NCBI RefSeq assembly: GCF_000949385.2
Contig: NZ_JYKO02000001.1
Coordinates: 2,700,777 to 2,764,776, forward strand
Length of the DNA: 64,000 nt
Source: Pseudomonas sp. LFM046
GTDB taxonomy: Bacteria; Pseudomonadota; Gammaproteobacteria; Pseudomonadales; Pseudomonadaceae
Direction: 5' to 3'
The position numbers and the translations under genes were made by a program. The stretch's first letter is position 1, and every line of letters begins with the position of its first letter. Below are positions 1 through 11,196 of this stretch, piece by piece. The notes under the pieces are model-generated. The model was not told the DNA's origin. It saw only the letters and a list, made by a program, of their open reading frames with translations, and made no database searches.

Positions 1-62
1 CTGGTTCAACACCGAGGTGGTGGCAGAGTTTCTTTCCCTCAGGAAAGCTGGGAAGAAGCCAG
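1..62 (+). pseudogene. 5'-side fragment of OLD-type ATPase/nuclease gene, cut by IS3 element
   Basis: The bases left of the insertion element read in one open frame (WFNTEVVAEFLSLRKAGKKP). If the element and one CAG copy are removed, this frame joins without a stop to the long frame on the right ([18 protein letters not shown]). The gene was therefore intact before the insertion. Its start and the Walker A region lie beyond the left edge of the window. Confidence 0.75.
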
Positions 63-89
63 TGAAGTGGTCAAGTAAAACTGGACACC
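63..89 (+). repeat. Left terminal inverted repeat of the IS3 element
   Basis: Begins TGAAGTGG and ends CTGGACACC. It is the inverted partner of 1280-1306, with differences only in the middle. The preceding CAG (60-62) is one copy of the target duplication. Confidence 0.88.
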
Positions 90-98
90 GGTTTAGGT

Positions 99-2659
<2,561 letters not shown>

Positions 2660-2667
<8 letters not shown>

Positions 2668-3727
2668 CCATCTGACTCTGGCTGTCGCTGGTGGTAGAAA
2701 AACTCAAGGATTGGTCGATTATTGCAAAGCGTTGCCTACCGATCGGCGAGTGCTCATCGTCACGTTCACTCAGACCAATCAGCAGGAGCTGATTCATCGC
2801 CTCGGTTCTCAGGTCGGTGATCGCCACAACCTGGAGGTCTTGGGCTGGTACACCTTCTTGCTGCGCCACTTCGCAAAGCCGTTCTTGCCGCTCAAATTCA
2901 CAGGCGAGCGGGTAGGCGGCTTCAACTTCGAAGGCCGTCCTGGGCAGTACGCGAAAGGCAGGCACAGGTTTATGGACGGCAGCAATCATCTGTATGCCTG
3001 CGAGCTCGGCCGGCTCGCGAGTGAGCTGATGGCCGCGACGCCAGCATTACTACGCAGGCTGGCATGTCTTTACGACGAGATCCTGATCGACGAAGTCCAG
3101 GATCTCAGTGGCTATGACTGGGAGATCGTGCATGAGCTACTGCAGTCAAGAATCGACATTCGGATGGTGGGTGACGTACGCCAGGCGGTGCTCTCGACTA
3201 ACCCGAGGGGGCAGAAAAACAAGCAGTACGGCTACGCAGGTGCACTCGAGTGGTTCCTAGAGCGCGAAGCGGATGGCCTGCTTAACATCAACTACGCGAC
3301 CACAACCTACCGCTGCCGGACCGAGATCGCGAAGTTCTCGGACACTATTTTTGATAAGTCGTGGGGCTTCCCGGATACCACCTCAGAGAACCACGTGGCG
3401 TCTGAACACGATGGAGTGTTCTTGGTGCACTCAAAGCATGTCGACCAGTACGTAGAGCGGTACCAGCCCCAATGCCTGCGTAACGCCGCATCTTCGGGCA
3501 AAGAGTTCACTTTAGACTTCATGAATTTCAAGGTCTCGAAGGGAGCCACATTTGAGCGCGTGTTGATCGTGCCGACAGCGCCGATCAAAGCATTTATCCA
3601 GAAGCAGGGGTGTTTGGAGGCGACGCCCGCGGCAGCATTCTATGTCGCTGCGACGAGGGCAAAGCAAAGCTTGGCGATCATTATCGACAATCCAGGTAGC
3701 TCGAAACTGCCGGTATGGGTGCCATGA
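2660..3727 (+). CDS. UvrD-like superfamily 1 helicase (Gabija GajB-like partner)
   Basis: 355 residues. Starts at ATG 2660, inside the end of the nuclease frame (8-bp overlap), which implies translational coupling. Superfamily 1 helicase motifs are visible: an unusual Walker A region AGGRKTQ (residues 10-16, normally AGxGxGKT), Walker B IDEVQDLS (143-150), motif III-like GDVRQA (171-176) and motif VI VAATRAKQ (329-336). It is shorter than full UvrD and lacks large insertions, as in helicases paired with class 2 OLD nucleases. The reading frame is intact, but the partner upstream is broken, so it is probably an orphan and may be poorly expressed. Whether it binds ATP with this P-loop is uncertain. 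Confidence 0.78.
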
Positions 3728-4076
3728 CAACGCAGCGCGAAAACGTCTCACATTCTCCTTGTAACGCCAGGGGAGGCGTGAAGGAGAGTGTAGATCGCTG
3801 AGGCTGGGGTTGCCGGGGAGGCTGGTTGTACTGTGCAGCTCCCGTTGGCAATGATCGGGGATGCAGTGGCAAATGGTGAGAGGCATGACATGTCCCTTCA
3901 AACGTGTACGCCTTGATGGTTCGTTGGCTGACGTGCCAGTCGGGGCGCAGAAAAGTCGGGCTAGGTACCCGTGACGATGGCCAGGCTGTCTGCGGTACCA
4001 CCGCCTGCGTGGTTTCTACTGGACCCAATGCCACTGATCTTATACTTGGGCGCCTAGCACCAAGGATGGCCCAACC
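3728..4076. other. Intergenic region with one stem-loop
   Basis: No convincing gene. An imperfect hairpin is formed by 3751-3768 and 3775-3790 (CATTCTCCTT..ACGCC against its near-complement) shortly after the helicase stop. It has no T-run, so it is at best a weak terminator. The promoter for the next gene presumably lies in the remainder, but no clear -35/-10 pair was recognised. Confidence 0.4.
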
Positions 4077-4700
4077 ATGCCAGTTCGTTGCCTCAATCAG
4101 GATGGACAGAGCATCCATGCATTCGGGCTCGACGCTGCTCAACGGGAAGAGCTCAGGGCAGAAAACACCCGTGATCACCAACTACGCACGCCCTGCTGCG
4201 GTAACGGCGCCGTCCTGAAGACCTCCAAGCTCGGCACGCTGTTCTTCGCACATCAGCGACGGGGCCCATGCATGACGAAACCTGAAAGTGAGGAGCACAT
4301 CACCATCAAGTCCCTGGTGCGTATGGCGCTTTCCAGGGCGGGGTGGGGCGTGGCCACCAAAGTTCGGGGGCAAACGCCGGACGGGCAGGAATGGATCGCC
4401 GATGTGATGGCCACATGCGCAACGTCACGCTTCGTCGCCGAAGTGCAGTGGTCAACCCAGACCGATGTCGAAAGGCATGCCCGACAAAAACGGTACCGCG
4501 CGTCCGGTATCAAGGCGCTGTGGCTGTTTAGCCAAGAACACTTCCCCAACAGTGCATCCGTCCCTGGTGTACGTGTCGGGCGCACGGAGGATGGCAAGTT
4601 CGTGGCCTATATCCGTCACTACGAACTCCATCACTACGAGGAAGTACATTTCGAGGTTCGTAGTAACCCCGTCTCGAACCGCGTTTCCGTCAGTTGCTGA
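4077..4700 (+). CDS. CoiA-like nuclease-domain protein, probably truncated at the 3' end
   Basis: 207 residues. Starts at ATG 4077 with an AAGGA upstream. The N-terminal part has TPCCGNGAVLKTSKLGTLFF followed by AHQRRGPC, like the zinc-finger/beta region of competence-protein CoiA-family proteins. It then has a restriction-like core with IADVMA and VAEVQWS, the D-x(n)-E-x-Q pattern of PD-(D/E)XK nucleases. Family members are usually longer. The last dozen residues (from about 4660) are read antisense through an efflux-protein fragment, so the true C-terminus seems to have been replaced at a recombination junction. Orphan CoiA-like genes are common in defence or mobile islands, which fits the genes to its left. 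Function is unproven. Confidence 0.65.
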   Translation: MPVRCLNQDGQSIHAFGLDAAQREELRAENTRDHQLRTPCCGNGAVLKTSKLGTLFFAHQRRGPCMTKPESEEHITIKSLVRMALSRAGWGVATKVRGQTPDGQEWIADVMATCATSRFVAEVQWSTQTDVERHARQKRYRASGIKALWLFSQEHFPNSASVPGVRVGRTEDGKFVAYIRHYELHHYEEVHFEVRSNPVSNRVSVSC

Positions 4701-4816
4701 CTTTGCCTAGCGATCTCCAAATTCTGCCTCGCGACCGCAAGCTTCGCCTGCACACCCCGAAGTCGTATGTACCGCTCAACGATCGTGTTGACATACCGAA
4801 CCTCCTGTTTGGAATG
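4667..4816 (-). pseudogene. Remnant of outer-membrane efflux protein (TolC/NodT family)
   Basis: About 50 codons on the minus strand (VERYIRLRGVQAKLAVARQN, then LEIARQSQQLTETRFETGL) match the coiled-coil helix repeat of OprM/NodT-type outer-membrane factors. The similarity ends abruptly at about 4667, where the CoiA-like frame begins on the other strand. There is no start, signal peptide or remaining barrel. The fragment marks the right border of the island in 1-4.66 kb. Confidence 0.6.
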
Positions 4817-4841
4817 ACTCATGAACAGGGAGCGGAAACAT

Positions 4842-5135
4842 CTAGGCACCCGTTTGAACAACGACCATCCTGGGAAGATCGATGGCGTCCTTGATCTTCT
4901 CGCCTAATGCCAAATGTCCCGGTTCGTGCATGTAGCGTTCCCAGTCGGCCCGCGAATCGAATTCGGCGATCAGCACAATCGCCTTGCTCTCACACCAGGC
5001 AACGGTTTTCTCCACTGATAGCTTGCGTATCCCCGGTACGATACTGGGCAGCGTGCGCAAGACATCGACGACGTTGGACAGTCGCTCGTCAGTACAGCCC
5101 GGAAAGACCGGGCCAATGAAGATATGCCGAATCAC
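4842..5135 (-). CDS. Dabb-family (stress-responsive A/B barrel) protein
   Basis: 97 residues of the ferredoxin-like alpha/beta barrel Dabb family: MIRHIFIGPVFPG, then a helix, then VAWCESKAIVLIAEFDS and the helix RADWERYMHEPGHLALG, the family's characteristic H-x4-H-like C-terminal half. Such small dimeric proteins are often encoded beside catabolic enzymes and some act as cyclases or isomerases; the substrate cannot be deduced. It starts at GTG 5135 with GAGGAAA upstream, 10 bp after the dehydrogenase stop, so the two form one operon. Confidence 0.8.
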   Translation of the reverse strand: MIRHIFIGPVFPGCTDERLSNVVDVLRTLPSIVPGIRKLSVEKTVAWCESKAIVLIAEFDSRADWERYMHEPGHLALGEKIKDAIDLPRMVVVQTGA

Positions 5136-5145
5136 TGCGGTTTCC

Positions 5146-6204
5146 TCAGTTATTTCCGAGCGTGGAAATGTCGATCACGAAGCGGTACTTCACATCGCCC
5201 TTGAGCATCCGGGCGTATGCATTGTTGATGTCCTTCATGTCGATCAACTCGATGTCCGAGGTGATCCCAGAACGCCCGCAGAAATCGAGCATCTCCTGAG
5301 TCTCCGCCAAACCGCCGATCAAAGAGGTTCCGAGAGAACGACCACGGAACACCATGGGAGCAGTGTTGAGTGCGTCCTCCAGCGGACCGAGATAGCCGAC
5401 AAGTACGATCGAGCCTTGCGCAGCTAGCGTTGCAATGTACGGATTCAGATCGTGGGCGTAGGGAACGGTGTCGATAATCAGATCGAATGCACTTGCTGCG
5501 GCTTTCATCTGCTCATCGCTACTGGAGATGACAATGTGGTCTGCACCCAGCCGGCGCGCGTCTTCTTCTTTGCCCGGGGAGCGGCTGAATAGCGTGACAT
5601 CAGCGCCCATCGCCTTGGCGAGTTTCAAGGCCATGTGACCCAGGCCGCCAAGGCCAACAACGGCGACCTTTTTGCCGGGGCCTGCGCCCCAACGCCGCAG
5701 TGGCGAATAGGTCGTGATGCCAGCGCAGAGCAGCGGGGCAGCACCGGCGAGATCAAGGCCATCCGGAATGCGCAACACAAATCTATCGCTGACGACAATC
5801 TTGTTCGAGTAGCCACCATAAGTCGGCGATCCATCGTGACGATCCTTACCGGCGTAGGTCAGCGTGCTTCCGTGCTCGCAATACTGCTCCAGATCGTGCT
5901 CACACGATGAACAGTGACGACAAGAATCGACCAAGCAGCCCACACCCACGGTATCGCCAACCTTGTAGCGGGTCACCTCCGGGCCGATACGGGTCACGGT
6001 GCCGACGATTTCGTGGCCGGGAACGATCGGGTAGGTTTCACCGCCCCAATCGTTGCGAACGTGATGGATGTCGGAATGACAGACGCCGCAGAACAGAATG
6101 TCCAATTCCACATCATCTGGACGCAAATCGCGGCGCTTGAACGACCATGGAACCAGGTCAGCATCGGAGGAGTGGGCGGCGTAGCCGTGAACCGGGGTCG
6201 GCAT
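5146..6204 (-). CDS. NAD(P)-dependent zinc alcohol dehydrogenase (YahK/CAD type)
   Basis: 352-residue medium-chain dehydrogenase. The catalytic zinc site is visible in CGVCHSDIHH and PGHEIVG, the structural zinc site in CRHCSSCEHDLEQYC, and the Rossmann motif in GLGGLGHMALKLAKAMGAD. SRS after the second strand suggests NADP(H). It would interconvert aldehydes and alcohols (cinnamyl- or aryl-alcohol dehydrogenase subgroup) in the cytoplasm. It is closely similar to the product of 30611-31663. It leads an operon with the Dabb gene and is divergent from an AraC regulator across about 250 bp, which likely controls it. Confidence 0.9.
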   Translation of the reverse strand: MPTPVHGYAAHSSDADLVPWSFKRRDLRPDDVELDILFCGVCHSDIHHVRNDWGGETYPIVPGHEIVGTVTRIGPEVTRYKVGDTVGVGCLVDSCRHCSSCEHDLEQYCEHGSTLTYAGKDRHDGSPTYGGYSNKIVVSDRFVLRIPDGLDLAGAAPLLCAGITTYSPLRRWGAGPGKKVAVVGLGGLGHMALKLAKAMGADVTLFSRSPGKEEDARRLGADHIVISSSDEQMKAAASAFDLIIDTVPYAHDLNPYIATLAAQGSIVLVGYLGPLEDALNTAPMVFRGRSLGTSLIGGLAETQEMLDFCGRSGITSDIELIDMKDINNAYARMLKGDVKYRFVIDISTLGNN

Positions 6205-6454
6205 ATTAGACTCCTTTGTCTAGGGAAAGCGGCTTTGAAGAACAGGACACAAGCTGCCGCATTGAACGTCGAATAGTGGTGCCGTTGATGACGTTCAAAT
6301 TTTCCAACCGAGCCGTGGTGGATAGTTGCCAGTTCCGACGTACTTCTTGCCTATTTCAACGATCCTTCGTCACAAATGCCCCTGCCACACCTATGAAGGC
6401 TATAGTTGGCAATGTCCGCAAACACCCCGGAAGCCATGTGCATCAGTGACTTTT

Positions 6455-7366
6455 ATGCACCCTGCCACTTACGCAGAAAAAGATGTGTTGGCGCGCCTCG
6501 TAGCACGATTTGTTCATCACGATGGGGATTTTGCTACCGCGATTCCCGAGTTGACCTTCTACCGCCGTAGTAAGGTCAGCGAACCCATGCCTTGCATTTA
6601 TGGACTTGGCGTGACGGTCGCTGTGCAGGGCAGAAAGCGGCTCATCCTAGGCGACGAGACCATCGAATATGGAGCTGGCGAGTCACTGTTGACCACCATT
6701 GATGTGCCGGTCGTCTCTCGAATCTGCGAGGCCAGCGCGGCAACCCCCTACTTGGGATTATTGCTGACGCTCGATCCAAAACTGATTGCACAGATCTCCG
6801 CTGAAATGGAATTTCCGGCAGGCAGAAAAGAGGAGTCTCGCCGAGCCTTGTCCAGCTTTCGGATCGGCGCAGGTCTGCACGACGCCATTTGCCGCTTGGT
6901 CTTATCCTTGGAGGAGCCGCAAGCGCTAAGGTCTCAGCTTGCGCCGCTGATTCAGCGGGAAATTTGTGCACGGCTGCTGGTCAGCGAACACGGATCGAAG
7001 CTTCGCCAAATCATTGCCGCAGGCTCCCCCACGCAGCAGATTGCACGTGCGGTCTCCTGGGTGAAGCAAAACTTTCAAAAACCCATTGAGATAGATTTCT
7101 TGGCCTCCCAGGCCAACATGAGCCCATCAACATTCAGGCTACATTTTCGTGCGGTCTGCGGCATGAGTCCGCTTCAGTACATCAAGCAAATCCGGCTGCA
7201 AGAAGCCCGTCAAATGCTGTGGACTCAGCGGGTCAATGCGGGGGAAGTCGCTCATCGGGTTGGCTACGAAAGCGTCTCGCAATTCACGCGCGAGTACAAA
7301 CGGCTCTTTGGCAATCCTCCGCTGCGGGATGCGAAAACGCTTCAAGAGATGCCGGATAAGAGCTAA
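6455..7366 (+). CDS. AraC-family transcriptional regulator
   Basis: 303 residues. The N-terminal AraC_N (PF06719-type) cupin-like domain (about 1-180, with GLGVTVAVQGRKRLILGD) precedes a C-terminal double helix-turn-helix (about 200-295; IDFLASQANMSPSTFRLHFR, then a second HTH ending in SQFTREYKRLFGNPP). I chose ATG 6455 (MHPATYAEKDVL) over an upstream in-frame ATG at 6326 because family similarity begins there. Members of this subgroup often regulate a neighbouring alcohol dehydrogenase, here the divergent gene at 5146-6204. Confidence 0.88.
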   Translation: MHPATYAEKDVLARLVARFVHHDGDFATAIPELTFYRRSKVSEPMPCIYGLGVTVAVQGRKRLILGDETIEYGAGESLLTTIDVPVVSRICEASAATPYLGLLLTLDPKLIAQISAEMEFPAGRKEESRRALSSFRIGAGLHDAICRLVLSLEEPQALRSQLAPLIQREICARLLVSEHGSKLRQIIAAGSPTQQIARAVSWVKQNFQKPIEIDFLASQANMSPSTFRLHFRAVCGMSPLQYIKQIRLQEARQMLWTQRVNAGEVAHRVGYESVSQFTREYKRLFGNPPLRDAKTLQEMPDKS

Positions 7367-7392
7367 TTCGATATTCCTTGACCGCCGACTGC

Positions 7393-7478
7393 GAAGTGAA
7401 TTTGGCACCACGCTGCATCTTCTGGGTGATGACCAAGTGTGCCCCCAAGGCTTCCAGGATCTGATCTGCCAACGCCAA
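7393..7478 (-). pseudogene. Possible remnant of a sensor histidine kinase C-terminus
   Basis: A short minus-strand frame reads LALADQILEALGAHLVITQK, then a basic stretch and KFT. This resembles the G2-box/C-terminal end of histidine kinase ATPase domains. The expected GLG-rich segment just upstream appears only in another frame (GGL), and no kinase core is present. About 30 codons cannot prove homology, so this is a weak call. Confidence 0.3.
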
Positions 7479-7550
7479 TGTTTAGCCCCCCTGGGTCACG
7501 CACCAGCAGGGGACTCGCACCTCCGAGTGAATGCGTCCTGACGGGCACAC

Positions 7551-7575
7551 AAAAAAAAGCCGCCCATTGGGCGGC
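7551..7575 (-). terminator. Rho-independent terminator of the export-module operon
   Basis: Perfect 7-bp stem GCCGCCC/GGGCGGC (7559-7565 and 7569-7575) with a 3-nt loop. On the minus strand it is followed by eight T (7558-7551). It lies 26 bp past the RND gene stop. Confidence 0.88.
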
Positions 7576-7600
7576 CAAAGTCTCCAGCGAGTGCTTTTGA

Positions 7601-10024
7601 CTAAGTTGCGGAGCGCGTGCAACCGCTCTGTTCAGCCTGGCTCCGTGGAAACAACAGGAACCTGGCCAGGGCCGGGGTGAGGATAAGGGCGCCAAGCATG
7701 TTCCAAATGAACATGAAGGCCAGCAGGATGCCCATGTCTGCTTGGAACTTGATCGGAGAGAGCGCCCAGGTAGCCACAGCAATGCCCAAGGTGACGCCGG
7801 TGAGGATCACCACCTTGCCGGTGGAGAGCAGCGCCAAGTAGTAGGCTTGGGACAGGGCCATGCCCTGGCGTAGGTTGGCTAGGGTGATACTGAGGATATA
7901 CAGCGAGTAGTCCACGCCGATGCCCACACCTAGGGCGATCACCGGCAGCGTCGCAACCTTCAGTCCAATATCCAGACCGACCATGAGCGCCTCGCAAAGC
8001 ACCGAGGTCAGCATCAGCGGCAGCACGGTGCAGACCACGGCGCGCCACGACCGGAAGGTGACAAAACACAGGGCGATCACCGCCGCGTAGACCATCAGCA
8101 GCATCTGCAGGTTGGCTTTCTTCACCACGATATTGGTCGCTGCCTCAATCCCGGCATTGCCGGCGGCGGACATGAATTGAAGCGTCTCCGTATTGTGCTC
8201 AGCTGCGAACTGTTCCACGGTGGCGACCACGCGGTTGAGGGTGTCTGCTTTGTGGTCGGCAAGGAACACGTTGACGGTCAGCAAGTCGCAGTTCTGGTTG
8301 AACAGCTCCCGGGGCGCACGGGTGATGATGGCGTTGAGCAATCCCTGGTTACGTGGGATCTCGTACCAGGTCAGGCTACCTTCGTTCATGCCTGCCGCCG
8401 CCTGCTTGCTCAGCGCCGCCAGGGAAGTGGTGGACACCACGCCGGGCAGTTGTTGCAGCCGTGCCTCCAGGGCGTCGACAGTGACCAGGGTGTCGTAGTT
8501 GGCACAGTAGTACTGTGGGGTCTTGACCATGACCACGTACTTGTCACTGCTGGCCGCGTAGTTGCTGATCATGAAGCCATTGTCGAGGTTGTAGCGGGAG
8601 TCGGCTCGCAGCTCGGGGGCTCCCGGATTGAGGTCCCCGACTTTGACCTGCAGGCTGATCAGGAAGCCGACCAGACCCAGAACGCCAGCGATTGCGAGGG
8701 CAATAGTTGCCCACTTCAGCTGAGTGAAACGGTCGAGGAAAGCCCAGAGCGGATGCCGGCTGTGCTCCGGATCGTTCAGAGCCAGGCGCTCTGCTTCGGC
8801 TTCGCGCCGGGCGGCGGTCTTGTTGACCCCGGTGTAGGACAGCAGCACGGGCAGCAACACTAGGTTGGTCAGGACGAGGACCATGACGCCCAGGGTTGCG
8901 GTGACCGCGAGGTCCTGAATCACCGGGATGTTGATGATCATCAGCACGGCGAAGCCCACCGCATCCGCTAGCAAGGCCATGGCGCCGGTGAGGAATAGGC
9001 GGCGGAAGGTGAAGCGTGCGGCTATTAGCTTGTCCGCACCACGCCCGATGTCCTGCATGATCCCGTTCATCTTCTGCGCGCCGTGGCTGAGGCCGATGGC
9101 GAACACAAGGAAGGGGACGAGGATCGAGTAGGGGTCCAGGTCATAGCCCAGGGTGGGAAGCAAGCCAAGCAACCAGACCACCGCCACCAGGGAGCAGCTC
9201 AGAACCAGCAGGGTGCTCCGTACGCAACGGGTGTACCAGAACAGCACCAGGGCGCAAATCACCAGGGTCCCGGCAAAAAACACCTGCATCAGTCGCAGGC
9301 CATCCATCAAGTCGCCCACCACCTTGGCGAAGCCGGTGATGGAGATCTTCACATTGTCGCTTTCGTACTTCTGGCGCAGCGATTCCAGTTGGCTGGACAA
9401 CTGGTGGTAGTCGATGGGGGCTGCGCCATTGGTGCTGGCATCCTGCAGGGGCAGGAGGATCACACTGGAGCGCATGTTCGCCGCCACCAGACGCCCAATC
9501 TCACCGGAGCGCTCGACGTTCTGGCGCACCTGCTCAAGGCTTGCCGGAGAACCGTCGTAATCGTCGGGAATCACCGGACCACCGTCGAAGCCGTCTTCGG
9601 TGACCCCGATCCAGCGCGTAGCTGGGGTCCACAACGACTTCATGTAAGGGCGATCGACGCCGCCCAGCAGGAACAACTCGTCGTTGAGCTTCTTGAGGGT
9701 TTCCAGGTACTCCGCGGTGTAGATGGTGCCCTCGTTTACCTTGAGCGCAATACGCAGGGTATTGCCGCCTTCACCGAGCTGGGCGCGGTACTGGAAGTAG
9801 TTCTGGATGTAGGGGTGATCCACCGGGATCATCTTCTCAAACGCCGCACTCAGGCGCAGGTTGGTTGCCTGGTAGGCAAACAGGCAACTGAGCAGCAGGC
9901 AGACCGCCACGACCAAACCACGATGGTTGAAGAGGAGGCGTTCGACCAGGCTGCCGGACTGCCGGTCGAACGGTAGCAGGGAGCTTTCGACGTCCGGCTG
10001 GTGATGGGTCACTTTACTGTTCAC
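7601..10024 (-). CDS. RND/MMPL-family exporter
   Basis: 807 residues with a single duplicated RND fold. TM1 lies near residues 33-52, followed by a large periplasmic loop, a TM cluster near 230-400, a second loop after a TM near 440, and the final TM cluster near 640-790. ALGVGIGVDYSLYILS in the second cluster carries the Asp typical of MMPL/SSD-type RND proteins. GTG 10024 overlaps the previous gene by 11 bp, so the two are translationally coupled. With the YCF48-like, DUF1329 and DUF1302 genes it forms a conserved module common next to hydrophobic or aromatic compound catabolic genes. The transported substrate and direction are not known; transport of a hydrophobic compound across the envelope is an inference. 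Confidence 0.85.
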   Translation of the reverse strand: MNSKVTHHQPDVESSLLPFDRQSGSLVERLLFNHRGLVVAVCLLLSCLFAYQATNLRLSAAFEKMIPVDHPYIQNYFQYRAQLGEGGNTLRIALKVNEGTIYTAEYLETLKKLNDELFLLGGVDRPYMKSLWTPATRWIGVTEDGFDGGPVIPDDYDGSPASLEQVRQNVERSGEIGRLVAANMRSSVILLPLQDASTNGAAPIDYHQLSSQLESLRQKYESDNVKISITGFAKVVGDLMDGLRLMQVFFAGTLVICALVLFWYTRCVRSTLLVLSCSLVAVVWLLGLLPTLGYDLDPYSILVPFLVFAIGLSHGAQKMNGIMQDIGRGADKLIAARFTFRRLFLTGAMALLADAVGFAVLMIINIPVIQDLAVTATLGVMVLVLTNLVLLPVLLSYTGVNKTAARREAEAERLALNDPEHSRHPLWAFLDRFTQLKWATIALAIAGVLGLVGFLISLQVKVGDLNPGAPELRADSRYNLDNGFMISNYAASSDKYVVMVKTPQYYCANYDTLVTVDALEARLQQLPGVVSTTSLAALSKQAAAGMNEGSLTWYEIPRNQGLLNAIITRAPRELFNQNCDLLTVNVFLADHKADTLNRVVATVEQFAAEHNTETLQFMSAAGNAGIEAATNIVVKKANLQMLLMVYAAVIALCFVTFRSWRAVVCTVLPLMLTSVLCEALMVGLDIGLKVATLPVIALGVGIGVDYSLYILSITLANLRQGMALSQAYYLALLSTGKVVILTGVTLGIAVATWALSPIKFQADMGILLAFMFIWNMLGALILTPALARFLLFPRSQAEQSGCTRSAT

Positions 10025-11132
10025 GGCCGGTGCTCCGATTCAGGTCTTGATTGGCAATGCGGATAACGCCATGGGTGCTGGAGACAGCCAGTTGGCCATC
10101 GGGCAGCTCGCTTATGCCGGAGAGGAAGCCGGACTCTGGGATGGGCAGCACCTGGAAGGACCTGCCGTCATCGCGGGACAGCTGAAGGCTGCCGGTCTCG
10201 TCAGCGAGGATCAGTTCGCCACTGCTCAGCCGGGTACCAGCAGTGAGCGTGGCCGATTGGTGGCTGGGCAATGGTCGCCAGGTCGCCCCCAGGTCATCGG
10301 TGCGGTAAGCCTTACCGCGAAGACCGAAGGCAATTAGGCCGTTCGAGCCAGCCGCGACCATGCCGAACAGGGTTCCACTCGCGGGAGTCTCCAGTGCCTG
10401 GAAACTCGCACCGCCGTCGGTGGAGCGAAGCATCAGGCCTTGCTCGCCGCAGATGAACAGCGCGTTCTCGAGTTCAAGAACGTCGTAGAGGTGCAGGGCC
10501 GATGGGTTGTCCAGGCGGGCACTGATGGACTTCCAGCTCTTGCCACCGTCATCGGTAGCGAAGGCCAAGCCGTAAGCGCCAACCACGAGGCCGCGCTGCG
10601 CGTCGAAGAAGTGCAGGTTGAGGAACGGCTTGTCGGGCCCGTCGTCCACGAGACGCTGTGCTTCGGCGAGTCGATCCTCAGCATCTTCGCCCGTCTCGGC
10701 CTGTGCAGCCGCGAGCGCTAGCTGCGCCGCCGCCACGCCGTCCAACTGCCGTTTCCAGGTGCGGCCACCGTCACTGCTGTGCAGGACTACGCCGGCGTGC
10801 CCAACGGCCCAACCGTCCGCGGGGGACGCGAATCGTACACGCGTAAGCGTGACGCTAACCGGCGACTCCACCTGTTGCCAGCTGTTACCGTGGTCCTCTG
10901 AGATCAGGATGAAGCCGCGCTCACCGACAGCGACCAGCCTCTCACCCGCTTGGGTCACACTGAGCATCAGGGAGCGGCCCGCCAGGTTGCTCTGCAGAGC
11001 AGGCTGCTCGAAGAGGTTGCGCTGCGGGGGAGCATTGTCCGCTGCAGCCACGCCGATCGCGCCCATGGCTACAACGAGCGCGGCCGCTACCGCCAGGCGC
11101 CCGATCCGGGGCCCGCGTTGGGAGATATACAT
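10014..11132 (-). CDS. YCF48-related beta-propeller protein, exported
   Basis: 372 residues. An N-terminal signal peptide or anchor (IGRLAVAAALVVAMGAIGVA, residues 11-30) is followed by repeated blades with the Asp-box pattern SxDxGxxW: SEDHGNSWQ, SSDGGRTWK, TDDGGKSWKS, STDGGASFQ, TDDLGATWR and SRDDGRSFQ. This is the Ycf48/Hcf136-like propeller found in non-photosynthetic bacteria beside RND exporters. It probably serves as a periplasmic or envelope partner of the exporter encoded immediately downstream, with which it overlaps by 11 bp. No catalytic role is evident. Confidence 0.85.
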   Translation of the reverse strand: MYISQRGPRIGRLAVAAALVVAMGAIGVAAADNAPPQRNLFEQPALQSNLAGRSLMLSVTQAGERLVAVGERGFILISEDHGNSWQQVESPVSVTLTRVRFASPADGWAVGHAGVVLHSSDGGRTWKRQLDGVAAAQLALAAAQAETGEDAEDRLAEAQRLVDDGPDKPFLNLHFFDAQRGLVVGAYGLAFATDDGGKSWKSISARLDNPSALHLYDVLELENALFICGEQGLMLRSTDGGASFQALETPASGTLFGMVAAGSNGLIAFGLRGKAYRTDDLGATWRPLPSHQSATLTAGTRLSSGELILADETGSLQLSRDDGRSFQVLPIPESGFLSGISELPDGQLAVSSTHGVIRIANQDLNRSTGREQ

Positions 11133-11196
11133 TTCAATGAACCTCGGAGAGTCAGCAAGGGGCGGGCGGCCCTGAAAAGCCAGCCCGCCTGGGCAT

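Noticed and set aside
3904-4218. 104-codon plus-strand open frame after the helicase
   Set aside because: No ribosome site or family resemblance, and it overlaps the CoiA-like start.
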